Assembly (NCBI GenBank): GCA_019095985.1
Contig: CM032666.1
Coordinates: 2,802,146 to 2,866,145 of the forward strand
DNA from: Streblospio benedicti
Lineage: Eukaryota > Annelida > Polychaeta > Spionida > Spionidae
Length of the DNA stretch: 64,000 bases
Reading direction: 5' to 3'
Of this stretch, positions 12,063-25,900 are shown piece after piece. A model generated the notes under the pieces. It searched no databases. It was not told the DNA's origin and worked only from the letters and a program-made list of their open reading frames with translations. Position numbers and translations under genes: made by a program. Numbering within the stretch: position 1 is the first letter of the stretch; the number at the start of each line of letters is the position of its first letter.

Positions 12063-13239
12063 CCTTGAAAGCACTTTGGATTTTTTTACAGCAACACTCA
12101 TAGTTAGAATATTAAAGCTCTGGATCCAAATTGCGTGCACTATCAAAACTGATTGGTAGACGCGTACCCGAGCTTATTAGGCTATCAAATTTTGTCGCAC
12201 TTTGACAATTAATTACCACCATAGCTTACCTAAACCTAATGAGTGCAATAATCACACTTTAAAAACAAATTCTTACAGTAAATTCAGTAATTTGATATGC
12301 TAATATTTCTAAAAGAAAAGTATCATTATGAATGAATTACCTATTGTGTTATCCATAGTTTTCTGTTCCAATAAATATACAGTATGCCAACTATTGTACT
12401 ATATATATATAACAATCTCAACTGCACATGAACCAGATAAGGTGTGTTCTCTTGGGTGCTTACTTCCGAAGTGACGATCCGAAATGATTCAGGGTGGTGT
12501 ATGTAAGATATCAAACACATTTGATTGGCCCACCATAACTCTTATAAATAATAGTGTCCTTGTTCACGTTTGTTTATTTACAATTAAAATTCCATCCCCA
12601 AATAAAAAAACTAATAACACACAGAAATTATTGATTACAAACAAATTATTTGCTGAATATGAATAAAATATATGCATTTAAATGATTTATTAGGCTCCAT
12701 TTATGTAATATAAAAGGTACAGGAGACATAAAATTCAGCTTTGCATGTCCCTTTAATTTGCACATTTCAATCAACAAAAATGTGATTTCTACTTCATGAC
12801 TGCAATGGCGATGCCAGTATTGCTGGGCTTCTGGACAAAATGCTCATCACCAGATCAAGGGTCTTTACACGTCTGTGAGCTTTCAAACCCCATGAGATCC
12901 ACTGGTTACATATTTCCCTATTCTGAAATCAAGCATCTACTACTGTGCAGTGCCAGGCAGAATTGCGGGATACGAGTATTCGGCGGCCCCTCCTCCCACA
13001 ACCTCTTCCACAGCATCGCTGATATACACTAGAAGATCCAGGTTTTTAGGAAAAATGGACAGCAGCCACTGTATTGGGTATGTTCGCACGAATGATCGCA
13101 GCCATGTAAAAACAACAAAAAAACACACCCAAAAACCCCCAAACAACTCCATGAAAATATTTGTTTTAGTGAAAAAGGCAAAATGCTGGATACTGCACCA
13201 CCTAGATCCACCTATGGATATATACCATTGACACACATT
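12063..13239. other. intergenic spacer, probable esterase 3' UTR
   Basis: Downstream of the minus-strand esterase stop. Open frames at 12796-13236 on both strands overlap one another and lack family signals. A TTTATT (AATAAA on the minus strand) near 12686 could end the esterase mRNA. Worn MITE-like phrases (GATCCAGGTTTTTAGG at 13036, CTAGATCCACCTATGG near 13202) suggest a decayed G-rich MITE. Confidence 0.4.
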
Positions 13240-15777
13240 TCAATTACCACACACATCAGTATCTAACAACGTCCCCATGAAGCCATTGACAAAACGCATC
13301 CTGTGGTACTTGTAATACTGCCGCAACCTCCATGGTTCGTCAATGTCAGCATAGAACTGTGCTGTCTCATTAAAGCGTGGCCAGGAAAACCCTGGCCTAG
13401 ACGGACTGCCCGACGTGGCCAAGTTGCTCCACGAGGCCATCATGTTTGCCGCCATGTTCCTGTCAGCTTCATTCCAAGTCTGTCTGTTGTGCCAGACGTC
13501 ATTTCTACATCCCCATGGGCAGGTGTGGTTGGCAGGCCAGAGGGGAGCGCCAAAAATCCAGTACACCTGCGGAACACAGTAAGATGGGACCAATATTACA
13601 GTAGTTCCGTACAGCAACAGGCTTTGAAACTTTTAGGTCGACAATTGTGTAAGATGATTGGTGAATCTAGGGAATTGACTTTTACTTGTATACAATTCAA
13701 TGCTCTCTCTCTCTCTATATATTTATATCGTCTCAATTCGAATGTCTGCAGGAACTAATCATAATGGGGCATTGAACGGCTGCACATACCATAATTTGTA
13801 GTTGGTAGTTGGTCAGAAAAATGACTTTGAATTAAAAGAAAATGTGCAGCAATGAAGAATAACTCAGTTATGCAATATGCTATGTTTATTGTATTCTATG
13901 TAACGCCTTCTACCGCCTACCTCCTCAAAGTGTGGCACCCCCATCCAGGCCGGTAACCGCTGCCCTGGCGACCGGTAGCGGAAGGCGTACTGATACGCTG
14001 GTGCGTGTTGCGCATGCGCGGTGAGCAGGCGGTGACAAGGTGCGATGTAGTTCAAGTCTGCTTCAATCTCGTAAAACAGGTCCCGCTAGATGGCAAACGA
14101 CGAAGTTATTCAGAATATGTTATTTGTCATGAAATATGTATTACTATAGTAATGTCGTTTACGCCAATCCAAACTCTCATTGGCGATTAGGTTGATAATC
14201 TGTCAATTTATGGGATGGGCTTTTACATGAATGTGTAATCACATTAGAATTTCAATGGTCTGGATTTTGATAATGTCCAGATTTGGTATGTGCTTTCACA
14301 CAGTGTTGTCTGTTGGGTGGATGTAGGCCTACTCGGTAAGTATTCTCTTGAGCAATTGCTATGATTGCATGGGATATGCTGGGAGTATTAAACAGATTCA
14401 TTAATTAGATGATGTGAAACCATACAAATATGGATTCGATTCTCACGTAAATGTAAATGCTTGAGTTTTCATAGTTGATCTTTCAGTCTTATCAGGTACT
14501 AGAATATTTTCTAAGCGGTGCAGTAACATTATCCAAATGCTAACAAAAATGAAACAATACGGAAGAAAAAAAAATCACCTGTTCTTGTGGGTCATCCCCG
14601 GGTAAATCGTATTCAGATACCCGTGACATATGCAATATTTCTCCCAGGTGGTCAGTGGCACTGAAACAGTTACGATTTGCCTTGAATATAACTAATGTAA
14701 TATATAAATAAGGATTTTGCGTAACGTGCCCCCCCCCCTATATCCCAATATACTCTCTAATACAATGCATATTAGTACACTCTAAAAGTAATCAAGAATA
14801 TGCCAGTGACTCGTATTATTGTAAGAATGGGAATATGATAGAAGCTTTTATTTTGAATGTTGAAGTTTTTGTGGTGGTTTTATTCTATGGTTTCTCAATC
14901 CAAAGCTAGCGACTTTTTACCCCTTAGCCTTTTACCCCTTAGTATAGACCATGCTACCGATGATTTCAAACACAACTCACCCGTACTGTTGACTTCTGGC
15001 GAACATAACAGCCTCCTTCACCTCCTTGCTGAACCCGGAGGCCAGCTCAGGATAGTCCAATCCCAGCTCGTCTCTCACTGAGCCGCACATGAGTGGCACC
15101 TGAATCAACCAATCACAACGGCTCTTACAAATGAATCATATGAAATATTCCAGAGTGGGACGACGTTCTGGCTTGTAGACAATTAACTGCGTCCGTCCAT
15201 CTAAATAAGCCGTTTCCATCTGGTGTGTTACCTCTCTAAAACTGGCATCCATTGACAAAGGTTACTCATTTTTTCCAGTTGATAAGGGGGACCAATTAAA
15301 GCCTATTTCGCACGAACTCAAACCGTCCATATTTGACCTCATTGCGGACCAGTGGTCGATATTATGCTGAGCGCATTTTAAGTTTTCGAAAATATCAAGT
15401 GACCACCTCCAACCTCTATACAGAGAACGCCTCTCTATTAGAACCACCCGAGGCCAGTCCCATGGTGGTCTTGATAGACAGTTTCTTCTGTAAAGAACTG
15501 TGTGTTTCGCATGCGTACTTGTGCATTTAATTACCCTAGGATCCTCTCTGTTCTATCAACTACAGTCCTACCACTATATTGAACTAGCTGAAAACACTAA
15601 CTACAGCAAGTATATGTTAGTAGTCAGTAATGGAAGATTAGTGTCCTCACCCATGTCAATATAGAGATAGGCACGTGCTTGATAGAACCCGGGGACAGAA
15701 TGGAGAAGAGGAGGGATAGAACAACTGAAAAAGAGTAACGTTACCCCCACACCTATCCCCCTCCCCCACCCCCGCCC

Positions 15778-15861
<84 letters not shown>

Positions 15862-18800
15862 AAACAAACAAACAAAACAAAGTCAGAAACAAAAATAAAA
15901 ACAAATACTTACCTTTGTGAACTCTCCCCGGCTGAGTAGCACTTCCGGCAGGTCGGGAATGACGTCACCGTCCAAACGTGGAGTCCACGGGCCCTCGAAC
16001 ACACCCGCCGACACCTTCAGGTAATCACCCCAAGTGTTACTTTGTAACGTCTACTACTACATAAATATACATTTAATACAGAGTATGCTATACTATACAC
16101 AAAAAACTCTTAATTTTGCAAGTTGCATGGTGATTCGGTTGAATAAGTTCTTTACATAGTGAGCCTACATGTATCATTGGTATAGCCTAACTAGCCTTAA
16201 TGGCATGATAATTAACAACAGCAAGGCAGTATCTTAAATTGCAGGATACTTTTTATATTGACCCAGTTTTATCGACAGTTAAATAAAAGGTATATATCAT
16301 AAATCCCAATTGACAAAATGCACCAACCTCTGCTTTTACTAATGTCATGGCATCTTTTTCTCTGAGACAAGCTAGCATCTCTGCAACAGGCTCCTGTGGA
16401 CAGTTCACCACACTAGCCAGTTCTTGTGTTCTAGCTAAGCTAGAGTTTGGTGATCTGCAACAGAGCACATCATGTCATGCCTAGTAGTTCCTTTTAATTT
16501 GAGGAAGATGTCATAATTTGTTTGTTTTTTAATTGTTCAAGAGGAACGATCACGGTGACAGACGTCGTGCTCAAGTTACTGGTAGTACTTGTAAGAAATG
16601 TGCACCATCAACATTTAATAGCATTGCCTAGAATTTACAAATTATTTACTCTCAGGGACAGTTTTTTTTTCACTACACCCAGTAAGCCGTGCCTGCTACC
16701 TTGGATATAGACGTATGTTTGGGTGGTGCCAATAACTTTGAGCACTGCTAATAACTTGGGCACGACGTCTATATCTCAAGGGTCAATAGTAAAATTGCAG
16801 ACGGCGGAAGATCCAATACATTGTGCCTGGCGGTTTATAGCATTATCTGATCTGACGATCTCCTCCAGTTACAACCCAGCTAGCTTTCCGCATAAAAACA
16901 ATTAAATCCCCAACCCACCATCAACTTCCCTAAAACCTGTAGTCCCGGATCTGCTGCGGACCTCATCTCTCTCACGTATCGTGGACACAGGAAGTTCTAC
17001 CGAAACAGAACATATGAAATCCTCAACTTGTGACCCCCCCCAAAAATGGATCTGGCAAGCGCTTTCACCTCTGCTTGCGCACGCCCCCCGGGCGGGGCCT
17101 CACCTGCTGAGCGCCCACGGCGAGAGCGCGGAGCCACTCTGCGCGGCGGCGGCGCCGGTGACGAGGCCGCGGGCGGACGGGGCAAGCAGCAGGAGCGAAA
17201 CGAGGGCCCCGCCCGCGCTGTTGCCGAACACGCTCACCCGGCCGGGAGAGCCACCGAACGCAGCGATGTTCTCCTGCAGGCGAGGTGCATATTTATCTTA
17301 TAGCTCCGTACGTTGTGAGTAAACACGTGTTTTGAAAGGATACTTCGTATTGAAGCTTTATTAGGGTGTGTGGTAGATGCAACCCCGCTTCTCCATACCT
17401 CCATTCCCACACCCACACAAAGAAAATGGTGGCGTTGATGCCTATTTCCAAAGCTTCTGCGGCTATTTTGAAACAGAAATGTAACATTAAAACAATTACG
17501 TTAAAACTCACTTTCATACATAATTTGACAAGAAAAAAATGCACTAAAACTTTTGACCCCTACCCCTCTAAAACCAAGCAAACTAAAAAAAAGCAAAAAC
17601 AAACAAACAATGGGGGCACATGTCTTCCTAGTATCCTACATAGCTAGTGTCCTGGAAAATGTACGCCCACGGTAGTTTCCTTGACTCCCCCGTACAGCAT
17701 AATGAAGCTGAAATCTGGTTTAATAGCAATGTGTGTGAAAACCTACGTAATTCAGTGTCACAGAGTGTAGTGAGGCCGTTACCTGGACCCACGTGAGCGC
17801 CTGCACGCAGTCGAGCAGCGCGTAGTTACCGGGGGCCGAGGCGTCTGCCGTGGACAGGAAGCCGAGCACACCGAGCCGGTAGTTGAACGTCACCACCACC
17901 ACGCCCTGGAAGGAACAGTCTAGCACAGTAAACTTTCCTTATGTGGACACACTTAATTTCAAAAGTGTCCTCATGAGACAGGTATACTCAAAAGAAAGGT
18001 TCACGGTATATAGTAAAAATGTAGACACTGGGCCCGGGGGAACAAGGTAAACGCGAGATATTAACAGTGTCTACTTAAATTGGCTGTCACATGGCCAAGT
18101 TCCACTACTAACTATGCAGAACAGTCTTGTTTACATTGCTTGTGAGATGAGACAGAATGTCTCCAATCCAAAATAAGCATGTGTAAGCATTTTTGTATTG
18201 ATAAATAGCATACATCTATTTTAAGTGGATTTAGGGAATGGAAATGCCCACCCTCAACCCAAAAAGCTTCAGTTTCCACATTAAAAACTGGATCTGCCAA
18301 GTGGCAAGACCAGGATTGCCACCACTCCACCCCCACCCACCTCCGTGACTGCAAGCGCTCGCGCGTCAAACTCCTCGCCGGAGCCGTAGAGGAAGCTGCC
18401 GCCGTGCACCCACACCACCACGGCGCGCCCACCGCCTCCCTCGAGGCTCTCCCCGCCGTCCGCACCGCCGTCCGCCGCCGCCGGCGCGTACACGTTGAGG
18501 TAGAGACAGTCCTCGCTGATGTCGTCTGGTCCGCGCCGCCCCTCAGACACCTGCGCGCGACACGCAATGATTTTTTATATCATATAGTCTTATGATGCAG
18601 TTGTGATTGTACGTTTGAGACGGGCAGAGCATATATTATGTGGTGTACAATATGTATTGGTGTTGATTGAAAAACTATGAACGTCAATCATACCCCGACA
18701 ACAGACACAAATAAGAACGATGTTATAAAACAAAAGAAGAAAAAACAACATTAAGTATAGCAAAAACACACACGCACACTCGTGTACGCACACACGCACA

Positions 18801-21800
18801 TACACACGCACACACACACAGCCCCCACCCTATATCGGCACCCGTCCTCCCACACACACTTTGTAAATGCCGTCGACCTGCGGACACGCGGGCGAGAAGG
18901 CGGTCGCGTCGTACACAACGTCCTCGTGCTGCGTGGCGGCGGCCGGCGGCTGGGGCGGCCGCCACCGCAGCGCCCCTAGTGGCGGGCGCGCGTACGGCAG
19001 CCCCGCGAACACCTGCATTTGATATAGATAGATTGGATGTAAGAGCTGATATAGAGGAGTATCTCTCCAAACTATAGATAAGAGAAGATTTAGTGGCACG
19101 GTGGCCGACTGGTGTAATGCGCCTGTCATGGTGAACAGGTGCCACAGTGGCAGTAGTGGTCCAGGGTTCGAGTCCACAAAGCAGTTTTGTGTTATAACTC
19201 TATCGGTTCATAGAAAAAGCACTCTATGTCGACCTTTATTTTGACGACATATGCGCAGGGACCGAATACATTTTGTGGGGCCGCTGACTTAGGTACGTAT
19301 GAGAGAGCTCAGTTTTGCTCAGTTGCTTGTAAAGGGAGACTCAGTTGTAGTGGAAGATCTTGTATTGAGGCCACAACCACCTAACCAATACAGTAAAACC
19401 TTCAATTAAGACCACCTCTCTATTGAGACCACCTCTGTAATAAGACCACTTTTCACCATCCCAAACCTTCATAAAGCTAGCAAAACGAACCTACATATAC
19501 GTCTATATTGTGACCACCTAACACTGGTCCAAAAGGTGGTCCTAATAGAGAGGTTCTACTGTATATCAATTGCTTTCCATGTACATAGCTTTCTAAAAAA
19601 CTTCATATCTAATCTCTTGTCTTATCTCTTATGATAAAGAACAGGAGTAGAGGTACGGCTGGACTACCAACTTCCTGCCCCTCCGCAGACCTGAGTATGA
19701 ACATGGGCATGGAGCGTTCCCGAAATTGAACAAGGGGGCCTTAAAATGTGATCTTCAAAACAAGACGTGAATTCTGTTGTCATAAACAATAAGTTTCATA
19801 AATGGGCCTTTAGTACCTGAAGTTAAAATATGTTCTGTGTTTATTAGTCTACATAAAATTATAAAACGTGCATGTTAGTTCCCGCCCCCAGCCCCTCCAA
19901 GTGTAGGGACATTTCCACTTTGGGTATCCGTGGCTGCAGTCCCCTAATATATATATACAAGGGAGATACTTGATATTCGGTAAACAGCTTCGTACCCCAT
20001 ACAAAAACTATCTCTTCCTGTGTACGGCTGCATTTAATCAAACAATTCAAAAGTAAGTTGTAATTTTATTACTTATTATTTTTGTGATTTGTTATGATTT
20101 GTTAAGGGACAAGAAGTCGAAACAATGTTAATTAACATGAGGCCTCTAGTTGGGCCACGCATCTACTTAATGGGAGCAAATGACACGTCCATACAAAGGT
20201 TTAGTAATTGAGTCTTAATACTTTGTTGTGTAACTGGTAATTGGGATCAGGGCAGCACCAAGATGCGGATAAATATGGTAGATAGCCCTTATGTGTTGTA
20301 TAATTTTATATTGTAGATCCTACATACATTTTCACTTGCTCCTCCAGCCCTACACTTGGAATATTTTCTATGACTAACAATCTATTATGTATGGTATTTC
20401 AAATGAAATAAAAATAAACTCATTGAATATATTTTTATAGAAACATGGCAAAGCTAATTTAGTGGTTATAAAATTAGTCATAATATTTTCTGGACTTGTC
20501 ATTTCCCGTCACGGGAGACTTCCGAAATCGGGCTATGCCATTTTCATTAGATATAACATACATGTAGTTTGAAAGACCGATCTAATCCTTATATTTCACT
20601 CTTCAGAGTGTGAGACAGACTGTCCGCACGTGGCTGCCGCTACCTGCACGTCTCCTAGTCATTCTTCAGCGTAGTCGTAGAACGGGAGCTGGTAGCCTCG
20701 CACCCGCCCGTACTTTGTCGCACGCACCACACTCGCTGCCGGCCGAGACTCAGACGCTGAGGCTGCCGGGATAGGGATTTGGTTGGTGTCTGCGTCTTGG
20801 ATGTTACTCTGGAACTGAATGAAGTAGTTACAAAGAAGATTAATCATTGTCACAGCATGAACTTTTGAAGCTGTGATTAAGAATGTTGCGAACTTAGAAA
20901 AATTGTGCCAACTATGAAGAAACTAACTTGAAAAACAGAGAAATTAAAAACAGGTTGGTAACTTCCTAAGTTGACAGTTTTCTTAACCAAGATTGAAACA
21001 TTACACATTGTGAGTACAGTATTGGTAGTTTGTTTGGCTACCTACTTATTATTATTTAACTAGATCTGTGTATCAAACGGGTTGCATGTATAAGCTTTTG
21101 ACCATTCATAGGTCTTACGTAATGGCATTAGATTGATGCTGGCACTGGAACTGAATCACAAAACGTATTTTGTAAATGATGAAATACATGGACATGTTTT
21201 ATCACCGTACTGGTTAAGATGGTAATGCCAAATTAAACAATTCAATGAATCGCACGCACCTCATATTGGTCTTTATTTGAGACCAACTTCTTGACAGGGG
21301 ATAACTTGTTTGTGTATTTCAATTTGCTGAGAAACTCTGATGCTTTAGCTTTCAGCTGTTCCTTTTTGTCTGACTTTTCCACTGTAGCCTTTTGAATGTT
21401 GGACAGAATTACAGGCGGAGACGTGCTGAGGTTTTCCGGAAGCCCCGTCGACGTCTTTGTTTGATTTTCTCCAAGAACTGGGGAAGCAGTTATCATTCCA
21501 CCTGAAGATAAAAACTAGCATATACGGAGATGTAAGAATTATGCATATTGTAAAATTCGATTGAAATACCATGTGAAATTTGGAAATGGTATCTGCGTTT
21601 TTGTTAACTGAGTAGATTTGAAACAAAATATCCTTCTAGTTTCTGGCAGCATACGTGTTATATAGTATAGTATATAGTGTTCCAATGTACAACTCAATGA
21701 ACTGGTGTTTAACCATTGAAGTATACCATGGCTAAACAGGTAGCAAACGAATATTTCTTGATACACAACTAAATTTGTACATAGTTATACTTTTGAAATT

Positions 21801-22958
21801 GGTATTAGATGTCAAAATGTTTTTAAAGTCCTAAATGGTCTGCAGTGAAAAACTAAAGCCGGTTTTCCCTGCCCCGAGTAGGGATGGTGACAAATTACAT
21901 CCATGAAATGTACTTAGTCACAACTCTGATGGACATAACATCTGTGGTGATGGTGGCTGTGGTGTCATAATGACCACCAGTCCGATCTTACCGGTGTGGT
22001 GGTGGATGTGGTGTTCGGCCCTGATCACCATCAGCCCGATCTTGCCGAGCAGGAGGATGACGAGCGCCGCCAGCGCGAGGATGAGGCAGGATCGGAGGCA
22101 GCTCCCGCGGCGCCGGGCAGCCGGGTGCGGCGCCGGCAGCTCCTGCAGCGGCACGGCGCCAGGCTTGGCCGCAAACTGCGGGTACTGCAAATGTAGAGCA
22201 TACTGGTAGGAGGATTCATATATTTTATTGTGTTTGAGATGTAGTTTTATATAGTCTTTGACGACAATAATCATCTTAGATATAAGATATACTATGCATC
22301 AGGATATATTGCACATAGACGGTTGATGTTTTATTCTGTACATGTAAGTCGTGATATGCATGGCAAGGAAATAAACATCTATGAAAATTACAAGGATTAT
22401 ACGATCAAATATTACTAGAATATGACTTTATTTAAACCATATGAAACATGTATATAAATGTCACTGTTGGGTAAAAGATTGATTGAAAATAAGAACATAA
22501 ACATCAAAACAAAAAAGAAATACACAAAACGTAATAAAAAGGATGACCATGTATAATTACTCTAGTGGAATCTGTCCATGTCCCTTTTAGAGAACGATCA
22601 TGAATAACGATACCGCAGGGGGTGGGGGTGGGCCGTGGATTGTTTTTTTTTTTTTTTTTTTTTTGGGGGGGGCTCGGAGAAAAATTTCAGCGACCCCCCA
22701 AAGAAAGAAATCAGAGAAGTTAGACGACCCCCCACCTTTTTGGACGACCCCTCCTCGGTATCATTATCTATAATCGTTCCTCAAGGACACCTGTCATATG
22801 TGGACACCTTCATTTTAGGTTGTCCACTCAAGACCACTATCACTGTACAGTAGGCCTACCTGTATAGACACTGATGTGTACTGGTGCTGGGGGATCGTGT
22901 GGTAGGTTGGTGCCACCGCCTGTGACGTCAGGCATTTCTTGTTTTCAGCAGCCTCCAT
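13240..22958 (-). CDS. type II membrane carboxylesterase/cholinesterase-like protein
   Basis: Fourteen exons (22860-22958, 21992-22184, 21260-21501, 20644-20808, 18860-19012, 18341-18550, 17783-17905, 17104-17273, 16328-16454, 15913-16014, 14981-15099, 14579-14660, 13921-14085, 13240-13566) total exactly 759 codons. Residues 1-63 are a cytosolic tail, 65-88 a signal-anchor helix ([17 protein letters not shown]), and about 90-200 a polar stalk; then follows a COesterase domain. Seen are EDCLYLNVY (297), oxyanion HGG (333-335), nucleophile Ser414 in GNSAGG, Glu539 in VRDEL and His647 in GVPHFEE, so the Ser-Glu-His triad is kept and hydrolase activity is plausible. The layout recalls neurotactin-like type II proteins, but those lack the triad. 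One in-frame TGA (20659-20661, codon 228) interrupts an otherwise intact reading frame. An upstream in-frame ATG at 23012 could add 18 residues. Confidence 0.88.
15781..15856. repeat. (AC)n microsatellite
   Basis: Uninterrupted CA dinucleotide run of about 75 bases inside an esterase intron, followed by AAACA-rich sequence. Open reading frames across it are artefacts of the repeat. Confidence 0.95.
16550..16800. repeat. imperfect inverted repeat in esterase intron
   Basis: AGACGTCGTGCTCAAGTTAC (near 16559) is mirrored by TAACTTGGGCACGACGTCT (near 16753), with TAGACG/CGTCTA echoes outside. This gives arms of about 20-25 bp around 170 bp. Probably an old foldback MITE. Confidence 0.5.
18767..18826. 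repeat. CA-rich microsatellite
   Basis: Interrupted ACACACGCAC run in the esterase intron next to the donor of the exon ending at 18860. Confidence 0.85.
19090..19195 (+). repeat. tRNA-derived SINE head
   Basis: GTGGCCGACTGGTGTAATGC looks like an A box of Ser/Leu-type tRNA, and CAGGGTTCGAGTCCAC about 60 bases on is a near-perfect B box. The cloverleaf is not intact, no CCA or functional acceptor stem is seen, and AT-rich sequence follows, so this is a SINE rather than a working tRNA gene. Confidence 0.65.
19391..19561. mobile_element. pogo/mariner-like MITE
   Basis: 171 bp with ends CAGTAAAACCTTCAATTAAG and, reversed at the right, CAGTAGAACCTCTCTATTAG, both followed by GACCACC/GGACCACC. TA dinucleotides flank both sides (19389-19390, 19562-19563). 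End sequence and TA duplication are those of Tc1/mariner-pogo (Tigger-type) MITEs. It is non-coding and sits in an esterase intron. Confidence 0.8.
19600..20600. other. esterase intron, nothing recognised
   Basis: AT-rich part of the long intron between the exons at 18860 and 20644. I see no extra exon, repeat arm or RNA gene. Confidence 0.4.
22600..22850. repeat. low-complexity G/T tracts and worn MITE
   Basis: A G-rich stretch, a T20+ run, G9 and then two CGACCCCCC phrases (22690, 22725), followed by GGACACCTGTCATATGTGGA and a terminal CACTGTACAG. This looks like decayed MITE sequence at the 3' side of the first esterase intron. Confidence 0.45.
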
Positions 22959-25900
22959 CTTGGTTGTAACTGGAGAGGGTATGATGCAATCAAACACATT
23001 TAACAATACCAATGGATGCCCAATCTAATAAGTCATAAATGAAAGTCTAATGAAAACGCATTGATGTGTAAAGATTATAAATTGCCAAATAGACAAATCC
23101 ATCTCATGAACTTAGGTTTCAATAGATTTCTATATGAATTTCCTTGTATGGAAACTGCCAGTTATATATTTATTCATTTTCATTTCAAGCACTAGATTTA
23201 GAATAAGAGCCCACCTACCTCCAGCTTTGGTGGTTTATGTCCTAGTGCAAACTCCTCTAATACTTGAAACAGTGAGAAGTATCAAGATCACAACAAAGTC
23301 ATGTGATCCATGCAATACAAACAATCGGCTTATTTAGGGTTAAACTTTGATATGTAAATAGTTACCTGGAGTAACATGACAAATGATAAGGTGACTTATT
23401 TAAGCNNNNNNNNNNNNNNNNNNNNNNNNNNNNNNNNNNNNNNNNNNNNNNNNNNNNNNNNNNNNNNNNNNNNNNNNNNNNNNNNNNNNNNNNNNNNNNN
23501 NNNNNATAGATTTAAAGTTCATTTAACCCAAAAGACTGCATGTTGCTTTATATATATAATAATTTGGTATTACAGCCCACTCAAGATTGATCCCTTCATA
23601 TATTCTCCCCGCCCATGAGTGTTAAAAATGACGTTTGCGGTGACAATGGTCAGTGTTGGGGTGCCGCTGTGCTACATGTGCGATGGCCGCCTTGAGGTTT
23701 TACCACTAATACTCCCCACGATCTTAGCATAGAGATATTGTGCTGCATTTTATTGTATATAAAATATAGGAATACATATTGTTTGAAATTTTGTTGGACT
23801 AAACTGATCGGTCCTTGCTATTGGTGATGCTATTATTTAAAGATAGGCTGACAATGTTTGATGGTAGATATGTTACTCATGCTAAAAATACAAATGCTGT
23901 TTCATATAAAGATCAACTATATAAAACATTGATTGGTTGTATATGTAATTTTACACCCACTGTGCTTACGATCGCTGATCTTTGAACAATGTAAACCCCC
24001 GGATACATTATTAGTTAGTCGCAATGTACATGTATCTTCACAAAAACAGGGTATAGTCTATGTAAAGAAAGTCATTACGCTGGATGCACATTACACTATT
24101 AGTCGAGATTTACTCCTGCCTTTACTTGTCCACACATGAACCAAACTCTATCAGAAGACCGGATCAGACTTGGAGTCAATTGCAATTTTAAAGGGTCACG
24201 CAGTGGTAATGCAGCAAGATTTAATGTATTGGTCATTTTGACAGATGATACGTATCCCCGTAGTTTTCCTGTGAAATGCAATTGTAATTCCATTGTACAA
24301 CTTCAATTACAATAACAATTACAATCAGGGTCCATTTTTTAAAATTACAGTACCGGGCGAATATTCAGAACAAGTATGGTGAAATAATATAGAAACTACA
24401 ACAAAAATAAGTGATCAAACAAAACAAAAGGAACAATCACGCCATTAACCTTTTGTCAGGCCTCTGTTAATGAAAAAAAATACAATTACACTGGAACCTG
24501 TATACCTAGAGAAATACACGTAAAAGGTCAAAGTAGGTCAGAGTGTTAAGTGAGTTAAAGAGTTATCATCAGATTTAATAATTGTGGACACCAGACATAA
24601 TACATGGATCACTAGATTGGAATGGGCAAAACAGTTTCTCTCTAATGGCGGTAATGCGTTCTCTCTGCAGCTTTCCATTCTTCTCAAATACAGCACACAA
24701 TAGAATGCATCTACTATACATTTCCCGACTCATTAGTGCACCCAAAACTAAATATGGTACAGTAGCACTTTCAAACAACACCACCTCTCCATTGACACAG
24801 CCTTAATAACAAAACCATTGCATGCAGATGCAACAGTTCTTAAAGGGACCTGCGCGGACCTCCATAAAGAGACCACACGAATCGATGTAGGTCCCAGGAG
24901 TCGTCGTATTAGAGAGGGTCTACTGAAGTGAAGATCACTGAGTCATTACATGTATGTGGATATCGGCGTGGGAGAACACGGCGTATTAATGCAATGTCAA
25001 TTAGATGCATAGGGCAGTGTACACAATCTGAACGGAGCGTGTTTGTATAAATGTGCACTAATATTATTGTAGAGCAACTCATTGAATGTGGACCATTTGC
25101 CAGTCTAATTTACCAACTTTCATTCTTTTTACCCTCAGTTGATAATAGACCTGTATCAAGTTCATTGTTGCCAGGTAAAAATCACAAGCAGGAATTGGAG
25201 ATAATATGGATATATGGAGATGATATGGAGTATATGTAATGTACTTGTAATCACGCGAAATAGGGACAGTGTCAACAAAGTCGATCAAGACAGCGCCACC
25301 TTGTAAGTGGAGTTTGCTTTTCGTTTGCAAACATAGTTTTTTTTCATAAATAATTTTATCAAGTCATTTCAACGTGAAATAAAACTTGAATCACCGTGAA
25401 TGTGCATATAAAGCATTCCGATATAGAACTGTCGTAACACATATAATAGATAATAATAATATATTACAATAATTTGTTGCTGGTGGACTCTATATACGCT
25501 CTGATCACTTTTAAGTGCAGGTTTTACTCATTTAGTGAAAGAACCAGTATATATTGCGTTGCTGGTTGGATGTATACTTTTTAATACGAAGTTAAGTTAG
25601 TCCAGAAAAAAATGTATCACGCCCTAACCCTCATCTGTACATTAACAAAACACCACAATCAGTACAATAGGGGTACATTTGGAACCCAATGTATTTTTAA
25701 GTCATGATATTTATGTGTTAGATACATTCATAAATATTTTTTATTTACATCAGAAAAATGGTCCCACATATCTTGGAGGCCGGGGCACCGCATCAAATTG
25801 CTTTGAATTATCATGTGTCATACTGAATTTGGCCTGAATTCAGGGTAAAACACTTGGTAATACGATGTCTAATAATAATCTATTACATTTCCAAGAAGCT

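Noticed and set aside
11836-12063. 75-codon minus-strand frame and neighbours in the TIR element
   Set aside because: Not preserved in the homologous copies at 47647-48840, so not a conserved protein.
12796-13236. Membrane-protein-like frames on both strands
   Set aside because: Mutually overlapping, AT-driven and located in the probable esterase 3' UTR.
13303-13758. 151-codon plus-strand open frame
   Set aside because: Antisense shadow of the GC-rich last esterase exon, which has clear family motifs on the minus strand.
15601-15904. Open frames of alternating Cys-Val on the minus strand
   Set aside because: They translate the (AC)n microsatellite; no gene evidence.
19090-19195. Functional tRNA gene
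   Set aside because: A and B boxes are present but the arms do not fold into a proper cloverleaf and the spacing is SINE-like.
20659-20661. Selenocysteine at the esterase TGA
   Set aside because: This family has no known selenoproteins at this site, the position is in a variable loop before VFAGLPYA, and I saw no obvious SECIS-like element in the 3' region; error or lesion is simpler.
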